Below, one piece after another: positions 53,750 to 62,380 of a DNA stretch of 64,000 bases. Below the pieces are notes generated by a model. It saw only the letters and a list, made by a program, of their open reading frames with translations, searched no databases and was not told the origin of the DNA. Each line of letters opens with the position of its first letter. Within the stretch, counting starts at the first letter, position 1. The stretch comes from JAAXPZ01 sp965215705 (lineage in GTDB: Bacteria; Campylobacterota; Campylobacteria; Campylobacterales; Sulfurovaceae), in assembly GCA_965215705.1 (NCBI GenBank), contig CBDCEE010000003.1:1116001-1180000 (forward strand), in the 5' to 3' direction. A program made the position numbers and the translations under genes.

Positions 53750-55069
53750 ATGTTTAAACATATCATTTACACTGTTTTACTACTTTCCCTTATAGGCTGT
53801 GGCGGGATAGCCAATCAAGAACCTGGTAGTGTGTATTTTGTCTCTCCTATGGGAGATGACAGCAATGAGGGAACAGAAGATTTCCCATTTCAGACCATTC
53901 AAGTAGCAGTAGATACAGCCCGAGCAGGAGATACTGTGTCTATCAAGTCTGGGACTTACAAAGAACGTATCTCTTTTAATCACTCAGGCACTTCTGCTCG
54001 CCCCATTGTGATAAAAAACAACCAACAGGATAAGGTCATTATTGATGGGACACAGATTGATTGGGATGTTACATGGGGAGGATTGCTTGACTTTAGTGAG
54101 GTTTCACATATTCATGTATCCGGGCTACTCGTAAAAAACTCAACCCATGCAGGTATATTTTTAGATGATTGTCACCATATCACTATCGAAGATTCCAAAA
54201 CCGATAACACCTATTCAAGTGGTATCGGTGTATGGTACAGCCATGATATACATATACAGAAAAATGAAGTCTCTTTGGCCTGCAACGATGGTGGTGAAGA
54301 GTGTATCAGTATCGTAGACTCTCACCATGTAACCGTAGAGGATAATGAGGTGCATCATAACGGGCCAGGCTCGGAAGGGGGAGAGGGGATAGATATCAAA
54401 GAAGGCTCACATGATGTGCTAGTCTCTCATAATCACATACATCATCTCAACAAGCGCATAGGGCTCTATACTGACCCATGGGATAAACATACTTATAATA
54501 TTACATTCGATGGAAATACAGTACATGACTGTACCAACTTTGGTATAGCTATTGCCAGTGAGATGGGTGCCTTGATAGAACATGTGACCTTTATGAATAA
54601 TATCATCTATCATAATCTAGACGGAGGTATGGCAGTAGGGGGATGGACAGCAGAGGGGCAAGAAGTATTTTCCAATCCTATACACCATGTAACGATCATC
54701 AACAATACCATCTATGACAATAGAAACAGCGACGGTCTCTATATAGCCAATCCTGATGTAAAAGATCTAAAGGTTTACAATAACATTATAGGCAACAATG
54801 ATGGGAGTCAGATCTATATAGAAAATACACCCCTCACAGAAATAGACCTTGACTCTAATCTTGTAGAGGGAAATACGGGAGAGTATGGAGAGAAACATCA
54901 AATAGTCGCTAATCCAATGTTTATAGATGCAAGCAGAGGAGACTTTCACCTCAAAACCAACTCCCCTGCTATAAACAGTGGTATCACAAACGATATGTGT
55001 TTACATGATTTCGATAGGAACCCACGACCAGAAAATCATCTATGGGATATTGGTGCATACGAATTCTAG
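53750..55069 (+). CDS. Right-handed beta-helix surface lipoprotein
   Basis: The ATG at 53750 is preferred because an AAAGGAT ribosome-binding site precedes it and the product starts with a lipoprotein signal (MFKHIIYTVLLLSLIGC, lipobox LIGC). The 439-residue protein has the DUF1565-like opening (SPMGDDSNEGT, PFQTIQVAVDTARAGDTV) and about a dozen parallel beta-helix coils (patterns such as HHVTVEDNEVHHNGPG and ITFDGNTVHD). Such folds bind or cleave polysaccharides (polysaccharide lyase families), but no catalytic residue set is recognised. It is a lone plus-strand gene between two minus-strand lactate genes, in an AT-richer context, so it looks inserted. Confidence 0.85.
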   Translation: MFKHIIYTVLLLSLIGCGGIANQEPGSVYFVSPMGDDSNEGTEDFPFQTIQVAVDTARAGDTVSIKSGTYKERISFNHSGTSARPIVIKNNQQDKVIIDGTQIDWDVTWGGLLDFSEVSHIHVSGLLVKNSTHAGIFLDDCHHITIEDSKTDNTYSSGIGVWYSHDIHIQKNEVSLACNDGGEECISIVDSHHVTVEDNEVHHNGPGSEGGEGIDIKEGSHDVLVSHNHIHHLNKRIGLYTDPWDKHTYNITFDGNTVHDCTNFGIAIASEMGALIEHVTFMNNIIYHNLDGGMAVGGWTAEGQEVFSNPIHHVTIINNTIYDNRNSDGLYIANPDVKDLKVYNNIIGNNDGSQIYIENTPLTEIDLDSNLVEGNTGEYGEKHQIVANPMFIDASRGDFHLKTNSPAINSGITNDMCLHDFDRNPRPENHLWDIGAYEF

Positions 55070-55073
55070 TACC

Positions 55074-55646
55074 TTACACAAACACCACCCGCGCAGAGGT
55101 AGCACCATGCGCTCCGATCACCAATGCCTGCTCGATATCGGCTGTCTTGGAAGGCCCTGAGATGAAACAGCCAAAACCACCCTCCTCAAACCCGATACGC
55201 TCATACGCCTCATGCATAGTATGGACAATCTCTCCTCTGGGTACGACAAAGATCAGTTGCTCTGCGATGAAGTAGAGGGCACGGTGTCTGTTGGTTGGGT
55301 TTTTGACCCAGACTGCACCGTTCTCTGCTACGGCGAACTCTGCTTGGACGATGGCTAGATCGACGGTAGCAAGATCATGAGGATCAGTGATAGTATCCAG
55401 ATCCAATGTAGCGATATCACAGTCAGGCACATTGGAAGTAATCATTTGTGCATCAGGATAATAGTTCTCTACCAAAGATTCCCATCCCTTATTCTCAATA
55501 AGCTCTCCACCTACGCTTTCTAACATCGTTTTGAAGGTTTCTAGCGGATTATCAAAGGTCAACCCCAGACCCTCCAGAGAGGGGAGTGCCGTCTCCTCCG
55601 GTGTGGTGGCTCGGATGGTATTTAGAATTTTTTCTTTGGCGGTCAT
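55074..55646 (-). CDS. lutC: Lactate utilisation protein LutC
   Basis: LutC (LldG/YkgG) is one of three subunits of the non-flavin L-lactate oxidase complex. The 190-residue protein has the LUD domain with AVAENGAVWVKNPTNRHRAL and the closing ISGPSKTADIEQALVIGAHG, both characteristic of the family. Its start overlaps the lutB stop by 4 bases. It is the last gene of lutABC. Confidence 0.92.
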   Translation of the reverse strand: MTAKEKILNTIRATTPEETALPSLEGLGLTFDNPLETFKTMLESVGGELIENKGWESLVENYYPDAQMITSNVPDCDIATLDLDTITDPHDLATVDLAIVQAEFAVAENGAVWVKNPTNRHRALYFIAEQLIFVVPRGEIVHTMHEAYERIGFEEGGFGCFISGPSKTADIEQALVIGAHGATSARVVFV

Positions 55647-57004
55647 CTTTTACCCTTCTTATACATCTCTTTAAAACTCTGCTTTGGCATGGGAGGTAGT
55701 TCTCTGCCCTTGCCCCAGATATTGGCTTTGGAGTAGACGATCTTTCGTGGTAGGCGTGGAACGATCTTTCTGGCTACCTTGCCAGCGCCATCCATGAGCT
55801 TGGGGTGTCTCATCAGCCATGCGGTGGCTCTGAGGATATTGCGTTTCTTCCATACCATGAGCCCTGCTTTGACGATGTCTTGTCGGTGATGGTAGAGTTG
55901 TTTGTCCAGGTCTATCATACTTGGACAGACATGGCTACATGAGGCACAGAGGGTACAGGCAAAGGGCAGGCTCTTATGCTCCTTTGGATTTCTGAATGCT
56001 CCCAGTGTAGAGCCGATGGGACCAGGGATCACATAGCCGTAGCTGTGTCCACCACTGCGTCTATAGATGGGGCAGGTATTCATACAGGCACCACAGCGGA
56101 TACAGCTCAGAGACTTACGGTACTTGTCACTCTCCAGAAACTGGCTCCTGCCATTGTCTACGATAACGATATGCATCTGCCCGCCCTCTACGGGGGCATG
56201 AAAGTGTGAAGTGTAGGTCGTAATCGGCTGCCCTGTCGCAGAGCGTGCCAGCAGTCTCGTAAAGACCCCTAGATGCTCTAGAGAGGGGATGATCTTCTCT
56301 ATCCCCATACAGGCGATATGGAGCTTGGGCAGAGAGACGCCCATATCGGCATTGCCCTCATTGGTGCAGACCACCACTCCACCTGTCTCTGCAATCGCAA
56401 AATTCACCCCCGTGATCCCTGCATCAGCAGCGAGGAATTTCTCTCGCAAATGGGCTCTGGCAGCTCGTGTCAGATAGGTTGGATCACTGTTGCCCTGTTC
56501 AGTCTGTAGATGGGTATGAAAGGTATCGGAGACATCCTCTTTGGTCAGGTGTATCGCAGGCAGAACGATATGAGAAGGCGGCTCTTCACGTAGCTGGATG
56601 ATCCGCTCTCCTAGGTCTGTATCGACCACTTCCATGCCTCGCTCCTCCAGATAGGGGTTGAGATGGCACTCCTCTGTGAGCATGGACTTGCTCTTAACCA
56701 CCCGTTTGACCCCCTGCTCCAGCAGAATGGTATGGACGATCTCATTGTGCTCCTGTGCATCGGCTGCCCAGTGGACGTGGATGCCCTTGGCTGTCGCTTC
56801 TGCTTCAAACTGTTCTAAATAGGTATCTAGCTTGCTCATCGTATGGGCTTTGATCGCTGCAGCTGCTTCTCGCAAGGCTTCCCACTCTGGAATGGATTGA
56901 CTGGCGGTGTCTCGTTTCTCTCTTACAAACCAGAGGGCTTTGTCATGCCAGTGCATACGGCTGTTGTCGGCTACAAATTTGGCGGCTTGGACGGGGTGGT
57001 TCAT
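55643..57004 (-). CDS. lutB: Lactate utilisation iron-sulfur protein LutB
   Basis: LutB (LldF) is the Fe-S subunit of the LutABC L-lactate-oxidising complex. The 453-residue protein has the LUD domain in its N-terminal half (GITGVNFAIAETGGVVVCTNEGN, split for description; SKSMLTEECHLN) and two cubane cluster motifs, CIRCGACMNTCPIYR and CTLCASCSHVCPSMID, in the C-terminal half. Electrons would pass to the respiratory chain. It overlaps lutA by 4 bases and lutC by 4 bases, so the three are translationally coupled. Confidence 0.94.
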   Translation of the reverse strand: MNHPVQAAKFVADNSRMHWHDKALWFVREKRDTASQSIPEWEALREAAAAIKAHTMSKLDTYLEQFEAEATAKGIHVHWAADAQEHNEIVHTILLEQGVKRVVKSKSMLTEECHLNPYLEERGMEVVDTDLGERIIQLREEPPSHIVLPAIHLTKEDVSDTFHTHLQTEQGNSDPTYLTRAARAHLREKFLAADAGITGVNFAIAETGGVVVCTNEGNADMGVSLPKLHIACMGIEKIIPSLEHLGVFTRLLARSATGQPITTYTSHFHAPVEGGQMHIVIVDNGRSQFLESDKYRKSLSCIRCGACMNTCPIYRRSGGHSYGYVIPGPIGSTLGAFRNPKEHKSLPFACTLCASCSHVCPSMIDLDKQLYHHRQDIVKAGLMVWKKRNILRATAWLMRHPKLMDGAGKVARKIVPRLPRKIVYSKANIWGKGRELPPMPKQSFKEMYKKGKR

Positions 57005-57795
57005 GATGTCACCCCGGTATCATCGGTACCTGAGCCTGTCGAAGGTGTCGAAGGGCTAAACCCTGCAAGAATTTCCACAATATGCATCACCCTCAGCGGT
57101 TTGCCCTCACGATTGATAATCCCCTCCATATGCATCAGGCAGGACATATCCGCCCCTGTCATCACCTCAGCACCTGAGTCGATATGATCAGCGATCCTGT
57201 CTTGTCCCATCGCTACAGAGATATCGGGTTCAGCCACACAAAATGTCCCACCAAAGCCACAGCACTCATCATAGCGGTTCAGTGTCACCAGTTCGATATC
57301 AGGGATGAGGGAGAGGAGATTTTCCAGCTTAGAGTAATGCGGAGTGTTGAGCTCACTGGGACTGCCAAGCCCCAGCATTCGATGCCCATGACAAGAGTTG
57401 TGTACGCCTACTTTATAGGGAAAGGAAACATCCAGTGTCTCGATCTGTACCACATCATGGAGGAATTCGCATACTTCATAGATGGAGTTTTTGACCTTTA
57501 GAAAATCTGCATCCTCCTCATCAAAAAAGCCATCATAGTGCTCTTTGACCATCGTCACACAACTAGCTGTAGGGGCTACAATGTAATCAAAGGGCTTGAA
57601 GATATCTACAAAACGCTGTGCCAGCGTCTCCACATCGGTACTGCATCCCGAGTTTGCCATCGGCTGCCCACAGCAGGTCTGCTCCATCGGATAGACGACA
57701 TCAAAATCAAGGTTTTCCAGTAGCCTCAAAGTCGCCATGGCTACCTGAGGATAGAGCTCATTGACAAAGCAGGGAATAAACAATCCTATTTTCAT
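57001..57795 (-). CDS. lutA: Lactate utilisation protein LutA with repeat-derived tail
   Basis: LutA (LldE) has two CCG domains that bind an unusual Fe-S cluster: FIPCFVNELYPQ, CCGQPMANSGC, then HNSCHGHRMLG and YDECCGFGGTFCV. The usual length is about 240-245; this one has 264 residues because the C-terminus runs on through FSPSTPSTGSGTDDTG, which is encoded by a dispersed repeat rather than by family sequence. It is the first gene of lutABC, with an AGGAGGTTAC ribosome-binding site. Confidence 0.93.
   Translation of the reverse strand: MKIGLFIPCFVNELYPQVAMATLRLLENLDFDVVYPMEQTCCGQPMANSGCSTDVETLAQRFVDIFKPFDYIVAPTASCVTMVKEHYDGFFDEEDADFLKVKNSIYEVCEFLHDVVQIETLDVSFPYKVGVHNSCHGHRMLGLGSPSELNTPHYSKLENLLSLIPDIELVTLNRYDECCGFGGTFCVAEPDISVAMGQDRIADHIDSGAEVMTGADMSCLMHMEGIINREGKPLRVMHIVEILAGFSPSTPSTGSGTDDTGVTS
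57026..57055. repeat. CCTGAGCCTGTCGAAGG-type dispersed repeat in lutA
   Basis: The segment GTACCTGAGCCTGTCGAAGG followed by TGTCGAAGGG matches a short repeat that is scattered through many bacterial genomes and is often seen at gene ends. Here it codes for the STPSTGSG part of the LutA tail. Confidence 0.6.
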
Positions 57796-57834
57796 GTAAC
57801 CTCCTTTTTGCTCCTGATAAAGTATAGCCTTTTT

Positions 57835-58848
57835 TTATCTATAAAGCTCATCGATATAGACCAGCTCAACCCCTCCAAAAAGATTCTTTGCTGATGCCAA
57901 AGCCTTGAATGTTGCTTTATGTGGGTGCCCTATCGCGATTGCAAAACCACGCTTCTTGGCTATTTTTACTGCCTTGGAAAGCTGCTTATGGATATACGGA
58001 ACCGATTGGGTATTGTCGATAAAGATATCTCTGACAATATAACGGTCTCCAAACTCCTTGGCAATTCTTCTTACTTTTGTTTTGCCAGAGGTGCGGCTGT
58101 CGATAAAGACAAAGCCCTCTTTTCTCAAATACCCATACATCTTTTTCATCGCTTTGTAATTACTTGTAAAGACTGAGCCTGTATGATTGTTGAGAAATTT
58201 CCCTCTGGGAAAAAGTTTGCGTATCTCTTTGGCTCTGGCCTGCATAGCCGCATGACTGTCTGTGACTTTGAGTGTCCCTCGCATACGGTTCATGCTGGCA
58301 TTACCAGACTGCATCGGTAGGTGAATCATAAAGTGCTTGAGTTTGCTCGCCAACAGATGGCTCCGCTCCGCCTGCTGCGAAGGAGGAAAGATCGAGGGGG
58401 TGATATGATAGTGCAACGCTTTGATCGCTTTGATCTGCCACGACTGGGAGACATCATCGATGATGATGACCAGCTTGGGTTTTTTTCCTGTTTGCAGTAT
58501 GCTTTTCGTAGGCTTGGGCTCTTTCTGCTTCTCTTTCTTTGCCTTGTTCTTGCGTAGCTTCTCTATCATTCCTTCCAGTCCGAAACCTGCCTCATTGTAC
58601 TTGACATCATAGGTCTGTGCCGGCTTGACCTCTTGAAGGATTTTCGAAAGCCCCTCTGTCCGTGACTTCGTTATCCTGGTGACACTTTTTTGTCCTAAAT
58701 AGTACCCAAAGCCTACAAGAAATCCAATCACCAGTAGTGTGCTAAGAAGATACGTGAAATATGCTTTTCTCTTCGCTACTTTTGCTCTTCTTTTTACAGA
58801 TTTTCGTTGCGGGTTTTTCTTTGTCTTGAGGGGCTGTTTTTTTGCCAT
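57835..58848 (-). CDS. Divergent polysaccharide deacetylase family protein (YibQ-like)
   Basis: The start at 58848 (MAKKQPLKTKKNPQRKS) is preferred over 58905 because the basic head followed by one membrane helix (about residues 31-52; YLLSTLLVIGFLVGFGYYLG) is the expected layout. A periplasmic domain of the divergent deacetylase family follows: KLVIIIDDVSQS with the metal-type DD, HFMIHLPMQSGN, LNNHTGSVFT and IDSRTSGKT, ending GFAIAIGHPHKATFKAL. The fold is that of carbohydrate esterases, but the natural substrate of this branch is not established. It is divergent from deoD. Confidence 0.88.
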   Translation of the reverse strand: MAKKQPLKTKKNPQRKSVKRRAKVAKRKAYFTYLLSTLLVIGFLVGFGYYLGQKSVTRITKSRTEGLSKILQEVKPAQTYDVKYNEAGFGLEGMIEKLRKNKAKKEKQKEPKPTKSILQTGKKPKLVIIIDDVSQSWQIKAIKALHYHITPSIFPPSQQAERSHLLASKLKHFMIHLPMQSGNASMNRMRGTLKVTDSHAAMQARAKEIRKLFPRGKFLNNHTGSVFTSNYKAMKKMYGYLRKEGFVFIDSRTSGKTKVRRIAKEFGDRYIVRDIFIDNTQSVPYIHKQLSKAVKIAKKRGFAIAIGHPHKATFKALASAKNLFGGVELVYIDELYR

Positions 58849-58957
58849 GCGTATCACTTTGATATGTATTGGTACAAGTGTAGCACAATGCGGATTAAAC
58901 CCCATATATCATAGGTTTTGTGTTACAATTGTTTACAGAATTAAAAAGGATAAAGCT

Positions 58958-59665
58958 ATGACCCCACATATCGAAGCAAAGAAAGAGGAGATCGCTAAGA
59001 TCGTCCTGATGCCAGGCGACCCACTCAGAGCAAAATTCATCGCAGAGAACTACTTGGAGAATGTCAAGCAGGTCAACAGCATCAGAAATATGTTCATGTT
59101 TACAGGTTCCTACAAAGGTGTTTCTGTGACCGTGGCTGGTTCAGGCATGGGCGTGCCCTCTATCGGGATCTACTCCTATGAACTGTTCAAGTTCTATGAT
59201 GTAGACACGATCATACGTATAGGGTCTTCAGGAGCCTATAGCAAGGATCTCAAACTCTATGATGTTGTCCTCACCACAGAAGCCTACAGTGATTCCACAG
59301 CATTCTCCAGACTAGTCACAGGAGAAGATACCCATGTCATCGCAGCCACCCCTGAGGTCAACCAGACCATCAGGGAGACTGCACAAAAACTCAATCTCAC
59401 ACTACATGAGTCCAGAGTCCACTCTTCAGATGTCTTTTATGGGATTCGTCCTTTAGAAGAGACTGTTGCTGTCACAGGGGCACAGTGCGTAGAAATGGAG
59501 TCCTATGGGCTCTTTGCCAATGCCAAAGCCACAGGAAAAAAGGCTGCCTGCCTGCTAAGTATCTCCGATCACCTCATCACAGGAGAAGAGACCACAGCCC
59601 ATGAACGGCAGACGGCTTTTGATGATATGATACAAATCGCACTGAAAAGTACACTCGCCCTTTAG
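58958..59665 (+). CDS. deoD: Purine nucleoside phosphorylase, DeoD type
   Basis: DeoD cleaves purine (deoxy)nucleosides with phosphate to base plus (deoxy)ribose 1-phosphate. The ATG at 58958 gives the standard 235 residues and an AAAAAGGA ribosome-binding site; an in-frame extension to 58739 is antisense to the deacetylase gene and is not credible. Motifs: VLMPGDPLRAKFIAENYL, GSGMGVPSIGIYSYEL, IRIGSSGAY, VEMESYGLFANA and SISDHLITGEETTA with the catalytic aspartate. It is followed by a nucleoside-type ABC importer, so it is probably the first step after uptake. Confidence 0.95.
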   Translation: MTPHIEAKKEEIAKIVLMPGDPLRAKFIAENYLENVKQVNSIRNMFMFTGSYKGVSVTVAGSGMGVPSIGIYSYELFKFYDVDTIIRIGSSGAYSKDLKLYDVVLTTEAYSDSTAFSRLVTGEDTHVIAATPEVNQTIRETAQKLNLTLHESRVHSSDVFYGIRPLEETVAVTGAQCVEMESYGLFANAKATGKKAACLLSISDHLITGEETTAHERQTAFDDMIQIALKSTLAL

Positions 59666-59712
59666 AGGAAACTTTTTTGAGCTTTTACACAGTTTCTAAA
59701 GAGAGATTACGA

Positions 59713-59718
59713 TAAAAT
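59713..59718 (+). promoter_or_regulatory. Putative -10 element of the nucleoside importer operon
   Basis: TAAAAT, in a GATAAAATC context, lies 32 bases upstream of the ATG at 59750 with an AAAAAGGAG ribosome-binding site between. It would let the transporter genes be transcribed separately from deoD. Confidence 0.35.
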
Positions 59719-59749
59719 CATCTATCGTACTAATAAAAAAGGAGTTTTT

Positions 59750-60748
59750 ATGACATATATGAAAGTAGCAGTAGCCTCAGCAATCGTTGCCTTGGCTGGC
59801 AGCACACTAAGTGCAGGTGATTTCAAGCCCGCAGTGGTTTTTGATCTTGGAGGAAAGTTTGATAAGTCTTTTAACGAAGGGGTCTACAATGGCCTTGAAA
59901 AGTTCAAAAAAGACACCGGCATCAACTATAGAGGTTTTGAGGTTACCAATGCCACACAGCGTGAGCAAGCGATCCGAAAAATGGCAAAAAAAGGCAGTAA
60001 CCTAGTACTCGGTATCGGTTTTGCACAAGGGCCAGCTATCGAGAAAGTAGCAGGCGAATTCCCTGATACCAAATTTGGTATCATTGATATGGTTGTTGAC
60101 AAGCCCAATGTCCAGTCTATCGTTTTTAAAGAGCATGAAGGCTCATTTTTGGTCGGCGTGTTGGCAGCTATGGCATCCAAGAGCGGAAAGGTAGGTTTTA
60201 TCGGTGGTATGGATATTCCATTGATCCGTAAGTTTGCCTGTGGATACGAGCAGGGTGTCAAATATGCCAATCCTAAGGCAGAAGTGATTCAGAATATGAC
60301 CGGTTCTACTCCTTCCGCATGGAATGACCCAAGCCGTGGTGGTGAGCTCTCCAAGGGACAGTTTGACCGTGGTGTGGATGTGATCTTTGCGGCAGCCGGT
60401 GGTACAGGTGTCGGTGTCTATCAGGCGGCCAAAGATTCAGGCAAGCTCGCTATCGGTGTAGACTCCAACCAAAACTATATGCAGCCGGGCACTATGCTTA
60501 CTTCAATGGTCAAGCGTGTGGATGTGGCAGCCTACAACCTCTTCAAAGATGGCAAAGAGGGTACATTCAAGGGTGGCATCCAAGCTCTAGGCCTCGCAGA
60601 AGGCGGTGTAGACTGGGCACTGGACAAGTACAATGAAAAACTCATTACACCAGAGATGAAAAAAGCGGTCGATACTGCCAAAGCAGATATCATCGCCGGC
60701 AAGATCAAAGTACATGACTATATGTCAGACAACACCTGTAAATATTAA
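59750..60748 (+). CDS. BMP-family nucleoside-binding periplasmic protein
   Basis: The 332-residue protein has a signal peptide (VAVASAIVALAGSTLSA) and the Bmp/Med fold: VFDLGGKFDKSFNEGVYNG (split for description), IGFAQGPAIEKVA, KVGFIGGMDIPLIRKFACGYEQG and IGVDSNQNYMQPG. Such proteins deliver purine nucleosides to ABC importers. There is no lipobox cysteine, so it is probably soluble in the periplasm. It is followed by the ATPase and two permeases of the same system. Confidence 0.93.
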   Translation: MTYMKVAVASAIVALAGSTLSAGDFKPAVVFDLGGKFDKSFNEGVYNGLEKFKKDTGINYRGFEVTNATQREQAIRKMAKKGSNLVLGIGFAQGPAIEKVAGEFPDTKFGIIDMVVDKPNVQSIVFKEHEGSFLVGVLAAMASKSGKVGFIGGMDIPLIRKFACGYEQGVKYANPKAEVIQNMTGSTPSAWNDPSRGGELSKGQFDRGVDVIFAAAGGTGVGVYQAAKDSGKLAIGVDSNQNYMQPGTMLTSMVKRVDVAAYNLFKDGKEGTFKGGIQALGLAEGGVDWALDKYNEKLITPEMKKAVDTAKADIIAGKIKVHDYMSDNTCKY

Positions 60749-60808
60749 ACTGTAGGGGCAGATCCTGTATCTGCCCTCTCTCTGCCCTTTGACACACGAG
60801 GATTCCCA

Positions 60809-62380
60809 ATGAAAGACGCTTCTTCACATACTCCCCCCATGGCAATTGACCTAAGAGGTATCTCTAAATCCTTCGGAGCCGTACAAGCCAACAAAGATAT
60901 CAACTTTGCTGTCCCCAAGGGCACGATCCATGGTATCGTCGGTGAAAATGGTGCTGGTAAATCTACCCTCATGAGTATCCTCTATGGCTTTTATGAAGCC
61001 GATAGTGGCGAGATATATATTGACGGAAAACTAACCCGAATACGCAACTCCACCGATGCTATAGCCGCCGGTATCGGCATGGTGCATCAACACTTTATGC
61101 TTGTAGAGAACTTTACGGTGCTTGAGAATATCATTCTCGGAGCCGAAAGCGGCGCAATGCTCTCTAGAAGTATAGCCGATGCTACCACAGAGGTAGAAAG
61201 GCTCGAAGAGGAGTTTGGACTTCATGTAAATCTCCATGCCCGTATCGATGAGATACCCGTCGGACAACAGCAGCGTGTGGAGACCATCAAAGCCCTCTAC
61301 CGGGGGGCAAGAATACTGATACTGGATGAGCCCACAGGGGTACTCACCCCACAAGAGGCGGATCAGCTCTTTGATATCCTTCGCTCACTCAGAGACAAAG
61401 GCGTGACCGTCATCATCATCACACACAAACTCCGTGAGATCATGGATCTGACCGACAATGTCTCTGTCATGCGACGAGGACAAATGGTCGCCAATGTCAA
61501 GACCTCTGAGACCAGCAAAGGGGAGCTTGCCGAGCTGATGGTAGGCAGAAAGATCCGTATGGATCTGGACAAAACACCTGCTGACCCCAAAGAGACACTC
61601 ATAGAGATCAAGCATCTGGGACTCATCGATAGCCAGAAGATCAAACGGCTCGATGACATCTCCTTTGAGGTGCGTTCAGGCGAGATCGTAGGGATCGCTG
61701 GTGTCTCTGGTAACGGGCAGAGTGAGCTACTGGAGATCCTCTCTGGCATGCGACCCTGTACCGAAGGTGAAGTCCATATCAATGGGCTCACCATTACCCC
61801 CAAACAGACCACCACGCCAGAAAAAGTCAGGCACTCCAGTATCGCACATGTCCCAGAGGATAGACTCAAGCGAGGGCTGATCCCCAGATTTTCCGCCAGC
61901 GAATCCGATATTCTAGGTTACCACAACAGCCCTGACTATAACGGTACTATCTTGACCAAAACTGAGGCGATCAAAAACCACTGTTTGCGTTTGATGGAGA
62001 TTTTTGACATACGGCCCGGCGACCCTACGCTCAAATCCGCCAATTTCTCAGGTGGTAACCAGCAAAAGCTTATCCTAGCCCGCGAAATGGATCCCAAACC
62101 CAAAGTACTACTCATCGGTCAGCCAACCAGAGGGGTGGATATCGGCGCAATAGAGTTTATACACAAGCAGATCATCGCAATGCGTGACCAAGGCTCAGCC
62201 GTATTGCTGGTCTCTGGAGAGCTCGATGAGCTGATCTCGCTGGCCGATCGCATCATCGTGATGTTTGATGGCAGGATCGTAGGCGAAGTAAGTGCCGCAG
62301 AGGCAGATGAGAGAACACTGGGACTCATGATGGCAAATGCCTATCAGGAAGATGAACATAAGGGGGAAACCCATGGCTAA
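60809..62380 (+). CDS. Double-domain ABC importer ATPase (nucleoside type)
   Basis: The 523-residue protein has two tandem nucleotide-binding domains, as in RbsA-type importers. Domain 1 has an intact Walker A (GENGAGKST), Walker B (ILILDEPTGVL) and a signature that reads IPVGQQQRV instead of LSGGQ. Domain 2 has a degenerate Walker A (GVSGNGQSE) but a good signature (FSGGNQQKL) and GQPTRGVDIG in the Walker B region. This asymmetry is normal for the family. The gene overlaps the following permease by 8 bases. Confidence 0.95.
   Translation: MKDASSHTPPMAIDLRGISKSFGAVQANKDINFAVPKGTIHGIVGENGAGKSTLMSILYGFYEADSGEIYIDGKLTRIRNSTDAIAAGIGMVHQHFMLVENFTVLENIILGAESGAMLSRSIADATTEVERLEEEFGLHVNLHARIDEIPVGQQQRVETIKALYRGARILILDEPTGVLTPQEADQLFDILRSLRDKGVTVIIITHKLREIMDLTDNVSVMRRGQMVANVKTSETSKGELAELMVGRKIRMDLDKTPADPKETLIEIKHLGLIDSQKIKRLDDISFEVRSGEIVGIAGVSGNGQSELLEILSGMRPCTEGEVHINGLTITPKQTTTPEKVRHSSIAHVPEDRLKRGLIPRFSASESDILGYHNSPDYNGTILTKTEAIKNHCLRLMEIFDIRPGDPTLKSANFSGGNQQKLILAREMDPKPKVLLIGQPTRGVDIGAIEFIHKQIIAMRDQGSAVLLVSGELDELISLADRIIVMFDGRIVGEVSAAEADERTLGLMMANAYQEDEHKGETHG

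Noticed and set aside
58739..58957. N-terminal extension of deoD
   Set aside because: It is antisense to the deacetylase gene and absent from the 235-residue family; the ATG at 58958 has a good ribosome-binding site.
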